A stretch of DNA of 49,118 bases from an uncultured Actinomycetes bacterium. GTDB lineage: Bacteria; Actinomycetota; Acidimicrobiia; IMCC26256; PALSA-555. Below are positions 44,860 to 49,118 of this stretch, one piece after another; the stretch's first letter is position 1, and the number at the start of each line of letters is the position of its first letter. The notes under the pieces are model-generated. The model ran no database searches and was not told the DNA's origin. It was given only the letters and a program-made list of their open reading frames with translations. The stretch covers positions 1 through 49,118 of the forward strand of contig CAIUKV010000130.1 of NCBI GenBank assembly GCA_903899845.1, in the 5' to 3' direction. A program made the position numbers and the translations under genes.

Positions 44860-47201
44860 GCGCCCTTCGGAGTCTCGCCGATGATGCCGGTGTCGCGGAG
44901 GTGCCCGAGCTCGTCGGGCCCGAGCCCGAGGAGGCCGCCGAGCACCTCGTCGTTGTGCTGGCCGAGCGTGGGGGCCGGCCGTCGCAGCCACGGCTCGGTG
45001 ATCCCGGCGAAGCGCCAGGGCGCGTTGGGGATCGCGACGGTGCCGCACACGGGATGGTCCTCGGTCTCGAAGAAGCCCCGGTGGTCGAGCTGGGGATTGA
45101 AGCGGATGTCGCGCCCGTCGCACACGTAGCCCGCGGGCACCCCGGCGGCGCAGAGCTCCTCGGAGGTCCGGCGGGCGTCGCGGGACGCGGTCCACTCGCC
45201 GAGCCGGGCGTCGATGAGGTCGTGGGCGGCGCGGCGGCCGTCGGCGGTCGCGAGGGCGGGGTCGGCGGCCCAGGCCGGGTCACCCAGGGCCCGGCGCAGG
45301 GCGGCCCACTGCTCGTCGGTCGCGGTCGCGATCGCGAGCCACTCCTCGTCACCGGCGCACCGGTACACGCCCTGGGGCGCGCTCACCGGGCCCCGGTTGC
45401 CGGCGCGGGTCAGCAGCGTGCCCGACGCCTGGTACTCGACCAGCCCCTCGGCGGCGGCGTTGAGCGCGGCCTCGATCATGGTGGCCTCGACCAGGCGGCC
45501 CTCCCCGGTGCGGTCACGCTCGCGCAGGGCGAGGATGGTGGCGAGCACCGCGTGCGCCCCTGCGAGCGGGTCGCAGGCCCCGCGGTGCAGCACCGGCGGT
45601 CCGTCGGCCCACCCGGTGACCCAGGCCATGCCGGTGATCGACTCCATCGTCTGCGCGAACCCGGTGCGGTCGCGCCACGGGCCGTCGAGTCCGTAGGCGG
45701 GCATGCGGGTCAGCACGATCCCGGGGTTGACCGCCCGGAGGGCGTCGAAGGTGAGGTCGAAGTTCTCCATCACCCGGGGGGTGAAGTTCTCGATCACCGC
45801 GTCGGCGTGCGCGGTGAGGCGCAGGAGGAGGTCGCGGCCCTCCGGTCGGGTCAGGTCGAGGGTGATGCCCCGCTTGGTGTTGTTGGCCCCGTGGAAGATG
45901 AACCCCCACTCGTACCACTGCTCGGCCGGAGGGACCCGCGCGGCGGAGTAGCGCATCAGGTCGGGGCGCGTGACGGACTCGACCTTGATGACGTCGGCAC
46001 CGAGGAGGGCGAGGAGGTGGCCGCCCGCCGGGCCCGCCCACCAGGCGGTGAGGTCGAGGATGCGGACGCCGTCGAGCGGGAGGCGGCGCTCGCCGGCGGG
46101 GGCCGACGCCGGGCGGACGGGCCAGTCGACCGCGCCGGCGTGCTCGCCCAGGGCGGGCGCCGCGGTGAACGGTCGGGGAGTCACCCCGGAGATCCGGTAG
46201 GGCGGCCGGGGCTGGACGAAGCGTCCCGAGGGGGCGGGGACGAATGCGCCCCGCTCCACGAAGTGGTCGAAGCCCGTGACCGTCGCGCCGTTGCCGACCG
46301 GGCCGGTGGGGATGCGCAGCTCCTCGGCCTCGGCCAGGACCTGCGCGCTCGTGCGACTCGTCGTGTACTCGTGGGCCATGGCGAGGAACTCGTCGCGCCG
46401 GGCCCACCGGGTGGCGTGACGGAACCAGTCGGGCTCCTCGAGCTGGTCGGGTCGCCCGATGCAGAGCAGGAAGTCGCTGAGCTGCTGCACGCTGTTGGTG
46501 GTGAAGCACACGTAGCCGTCGGCGGTGGGCTCGATCGACGGGACCTCGACCGTGCGGGTCGGCCGGACCGCCGGGGGCCACCCGGTCATGTCGGCCATGA
46601 CCGCCGAGTAGGTGTTCATCGTGATCGACATGACGCTGAGGAGCGCAACGTCGACGTGCTCTCCGTGCCCGGTCCGCTCGGCGGCCCGCAGGGCGGCCGC
46701 GGCGGCGACGGCGGCGTAGATCCCGGTCACCCATTCGCCGATGCGGCCCCCGGCGTGGAAGGGCGGAGCGCCCGGGAGGCCCCGGCCCGCGATCGATCCG
46801 CACTCGGCCTGGAGGGTGAACTCGGTCGCCGGGCGGTCGCGCCACGGCCCGTCCTGGCCGAACGGGCTGATCGACACCACCACCAGGGCCGGGTTGCGGG
46901 CCAGCAGGGCGGCGACGGGGAAGGTCCCGGGGGGCTCGGAGTGCACGACGAGGTCGGCGGCGGCGCACAGGTCCAGGACGGCAGGGTCGGTGGCCGCGCC
47001 CTCGAGGCCCCGCTTCGAGGTGTTGACGAACTCGAACAGGGCCCCGGTGCCGGTGGCGGCCGACGGGCCCCAGCGCCGGAGGGGGTCGCCGCCGGGGGGC
47101 TCGACCTTGACCACGTCGGCGCCGGCGTCGGCGAACAGCTTGGTGCAGTAGGGCCCGGCGATCTCGGTGGCGCAGTCGACGACCCGGACCCCTCGGAGCA
47201 C
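44856..47201 (-). CDS. Fused double-domain CaiB/BaiF CoA-transferase (781 aa)
   Basis: LRGVRVVDCATEIAGPYCTKLFADAGADVVKVEPPGGD... and VRILDLTAWWAGPAGGHLLALLGADVIKVESVTRPD...; CATGAT-N6-GTG. Confidence 0.9.
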   Translation of the reverse strand: MLRGVRVVDCATEIAGPYCTKLFADAGADVVKVEPPGGDPLRRWGPSAATGTGALFEFVNTSKRGLEGAATDPAVLDLCAAADLVVHSEPPGTFPVAALLARNPALVVVSISPFGQDGPWRDRPATEFTLQAECGSIAGRGLPGAPPFHAGGRIGEWVTGIYAAVAAAAALRAAERTGHGEHVDVALLSVMSITMNTYSAVMADMTGWPPAVRPTRTVEVPSIEPTADGYVCFTTNSVQQLSDFLLCIGRPDQLEEPDWFRHATRWARRDEFLAMAHEYTTSRTSAQVLAEAEELRIPTGPVGNGATVTGFDHFVERGAFVPAPSGRFVQPRPPYRISGVTPRPFTAAPALGEHAGAVDWPVRPASAPAGERRLPLDGVRILDLTAWWAGPAGGHLLALLGADVIKVESVTRPDLMRYSAARVPPAEQWYEWGFIFHGANNTKRGITLDLTRPEGRDLLLRLTAHADAVIENFTPRVMENFDLTFDALRAVNPGIVLTRMPAYGLDGPWRDRTGFAQTMESITGMAWVTGWADGPPVLHRGACDPLAGAHAVLATILALRERDRTGEGRLVEATMIEAALNAAAEGLVEYQASGTLLTRAGNRGPVSAPQGVYRCAGDEEWLAIATATDEQWAALRRALGDPAWAADPALATADGRRAAHDLIDARLGEWTASRDARRTSEELCAAGVPAGYVCDGRDIRFNPQLDHRGFFETEDHPVCGTVAIPNAPWRFAGITEPWLRRPAPTLGQHNDEVLGGLLGLGPDELGHLRDTGIIGETPKGA

Positions 47202-47284
47202 GGCGGGATCATGGCACCGGGGTCGGGACCCCCGCCAAGCGCCGTGGGTGCCGGGTCGGCCCGTCGCGTGGGAAGGTGGGACCC

Positions 47285-48217
47285 GTGACGACCGCCTCCG
47301 TCGACCCCGCGCCCGGGGTCACCCACGCCGACGTGGCGTTCCCAGCCGCCGACGGGACGGTGCTGCGGGGTCGGTGCTCCCTGCCCACCGGGGCCACGCC
47401 CGCCACCCCGGTCCCCGGGGTGGTCATGGCCCACGGGTTCTCGGCGGTCAAGGAGATGGGCGTGCTCCGGATGGCCGATGCCGTGGCCGCGGCCGGGTTC
47501 GCGGTGCTCGCCTACGACCACCGCAACCTCGGCGCGAGCGCCGGCGAGCCCCGGGGGGAGATCGACATCTGGGCCCAGGCCCGCGACTACCGGGCCGCGT
47601 TCGACCGGCTGACCGCCGAGCCCGGGGTCGATCCCGACCGGGTCGCGTTGTGGGGCTCGAGCTACAGCGGCGGCGAGGTGCTCGTCGTCGGCGCCGCCGA
47701 CCGCCGGGTCGCGGCGGTGGTGGCCCAGGTGCCCTTCGCCGGGCTGGCCGAGCAGTATCCGGACGACCATGCGGCCGCCTGGGCCACGCTGCGCGACGCG
47801 TTGCTGGCCGGGACCCGCGGCGCGCCCGCGGCCCCCATCGGTCCGGTCCCGGTGGTGGCGGCGCGCGACGGCGAGCCTGCGTTCCTCCGCGACCGCGAGT
47901 CGTGGGCCTGGTTCTCGGCCGCGGCGCCGGGAACCCGCTGGCGCAACGAGTGCACCCTGCGCACCGACGGGGGACCGGTCCCGTTCGACCCCGGACTGGC
48001 CGCCGCGCACCTCGCCCCGACCCCGTTGTGCATGATCGTGGCGACCGACGACCGGGTCGCGCCCAGCGGCATCGCGCTCGCCGCCTTCGCCCGGGCGGGT
48101 GAGCCCAAGGAGCTCGTCCTCCTCGACGGCGGTCACTTCGTTCCCTACGCGGGGGAGGGGTTCGCGGTCGCCCGCGACGCCACCGTCGCCTTCCTGAGGA
48201 GGTCCCTCCGTGCCTGA
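47285..48217 (+). CDS. Alpha/beta hydrolase (dienelactone/X-Pro peptidase-like)
   Basis: MAHGFSAVKEMG, YDHRNLGAS, GSSYSGGE nucleophile elbow, ATDDRVAP, DGGHF. Confidence 0.88.
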   Translation: MTTASVDPAPGVTHADVAFPAADGTVLRGRCSLPTGATPATPVPGVVMAHGFSAVKEMGVLRMADAVAAAGFAVLAYDHRNLGASAGEPRGEIDIWAQARDYRAAFDRLTAEPGVDPDRVALWGSSYSGGEVLVVGAADRRVAAVVAQVPFAGLAEQYPDDHAAAWATLRDALLAGTRGAPAAPIGPVPVVAARDGEPAFLRDRESWAWFSAAAPGTRWRNECTLRTDGGPVPFDPGLAAAHLAPTPLCMIVATDDRVAPSGIALAAFARAGEPKELVLLDGGHFVPYAGEGFAVARDATVAFLRRSLRA

Positions 48218-48914
48218 GTCACGCCTCGACGCCTGGTTCCGGGGGGCCGAGCCCGACCCCGCCATCGTGCCCGCGGCGACGGTGGTGATCGTGCGCGACG
48301 GTCCGGCCGGGGTCGAGACCCTGATGCTCCGCAAGAACTCGAAGCTCGCGTACGGCGGGATGTGGGTGTTCCCGGGCGGGCGGATCGACGACGACGACCG
48401 GGTCGGCGCACCCGACGCCGAGGCCGCGGCGCGTCGGGCCGCGGCGCGTGAAGCGGTGGAAGAGGCCGGCATGGCGGTCGTCGTCGACGAGCTCGCGTGG
48501 ATCGCCCACTGGACGCCCCCGGCGCTCGCGCCCCGTCGGTTCGCGACCTGGTTCTTCGTGGGCCCGGCGGCCGCGGACCACGTGGTGACGATCGACGGCG
48601 GGGAGATCCACGAGTCCGAGTGGATGCGACCGGCCGACGCGCTGGTGCGCCGCGACGCGGGTGAGGTCGAGCTCGCCCCACCGACGTGGATGACGTTGTC
48701 GTACCTGGCCGACTTCGACGACGTCGCGGCGCTGATGGACGACGCCCATCGCCGCACCCCGCTCGTCTACGAGACCGTCATCGCCCGCGGCGAGACCGGT
48801 GCGGTGGCGATGTGGGCGGGCGATGCCGGCTACGCGACCGAGGACCCGGCCGTCCCGGGGGCCCGCCACCGCCTCGTCATGGGACCGGTCTGGGTGCTCG
48901 AGCGCACGGGCTGA
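48210..48914 (+). CDS. NUDIX hydrolase
   Basis: WVFPGGRIDDDDR...AAAREAVEEAGM Nudix box; overlaps hydrolase end. Confidence 0.88.
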   Translation: MPESRLDAWFRGAEPDPAIVPAATVVIVRDGPAGVETLMLRKNSKLAYGGMWVFPGGRIDDDDRVGAPDAEAAARRAAAREAVEEAGMAVVVDELAWIAHWTPPALAPRRFATWFFVGPAAADHVVTIDGGEIHESEWMRPADALVRRDAGEVELAPPTWMTLSYLADFDDVAALMDDAHRRTPLVYETVIARGETGAVAMWAGDAGYATEDPAVPGARHRLVMGPVWVLERTG

Positions 48915-48981
48915 GCCCGGCGCCGCCGACGGCGTGCCAGACTGCGTGGGACGCGACCAGTCGCACGTCAGGAGCGCAGGC

Positions 48982-49118
48982 ATGGGGAACGCAGCATCGG
49001 CGCCGGGATCGGCGCCGGGATCGGCGCCGGGATCGCGGGCCCGGGCGCGCCGGATCCGGAGCGGGCGGCGGCGCGCGCTCGGACGGCGGGTCGCGGGGAT
49101 CGCCGCGGTCGCGGTGGC
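48982..49118 (+). CDS. Partial ORF, basic N-terminus then hydrophobic (truncated by window end)
   Basis: MGNAASAPGSAPGSAPGSRARARRIRSGRRRALGRRVAGIAAVAV...; aggag RBS. Confidence 0.5.
   Translation, partial: MGNAASAPGSAPGSAPGSRARARRIRSGRRRALGRRVAGIAAVAV
48997..49032 (+). repeat. 12-bp tandem repeat TCGGCGCCGGGA x3
   Basis: Three perfect copies, encoding SAPG repeats. Confidence 0.9.

Noticed and set aside
1-49118. Transposases, integrases, tRNA/rRNA, phage or defence genes
   Set aside because: None recognised on either strand; the region looks like chromosomal catabolic DNA rather than a mobile island.

Overview
The window is 49,118 bp of very GC-rich, actinobacterial-looking DNA, dense with lipid/steroid/terpenoid-type catabolic genes. 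By motif reading I find five acyl-CoA dehydrogenases, four type III (CaiB/BaiF) CoA-transferases (two of them double-domain fusions), eight SDRs, two cytochrome P450s, two Ltp2-like thiolase-fold proteins with DUF35 partners, a MaoC/MaoC-DUF35 hydratase pair, amidohydrolases, one acyl-CoA synthetase, and an Fbp-type ferric iron ABC transporter behind a good IdeR/DtxR-like iron box. There are no RNA genes, CRISPR arrays, transposons or recognisable regulators. Main observations: (1) 11961-19551 is an igr-like (cholesterol side-chain type) module headed by a fused double CoA-transferase; a second, reduced operon (47201-41323, minus) has the same head gene plus a thiolase/DUF35 pair. (2) The ChsH1-like hydratase carries a Lys-rich repetitive C-terminal tail. 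(3) A tesB-like thioesterase is interrupted by one in-frame TAG at a probable Ser codon. (4) A [T/C]AnnnT-N6-start leaderless promoter signature recurs, and it exposes a 43-aa small ORF, a 16-aa uORF and corrected starts. (5) A secreted Gly-rich protein gene at the left edge is missing from the ORF track. All function calls come from reading motifs; no database search was run.
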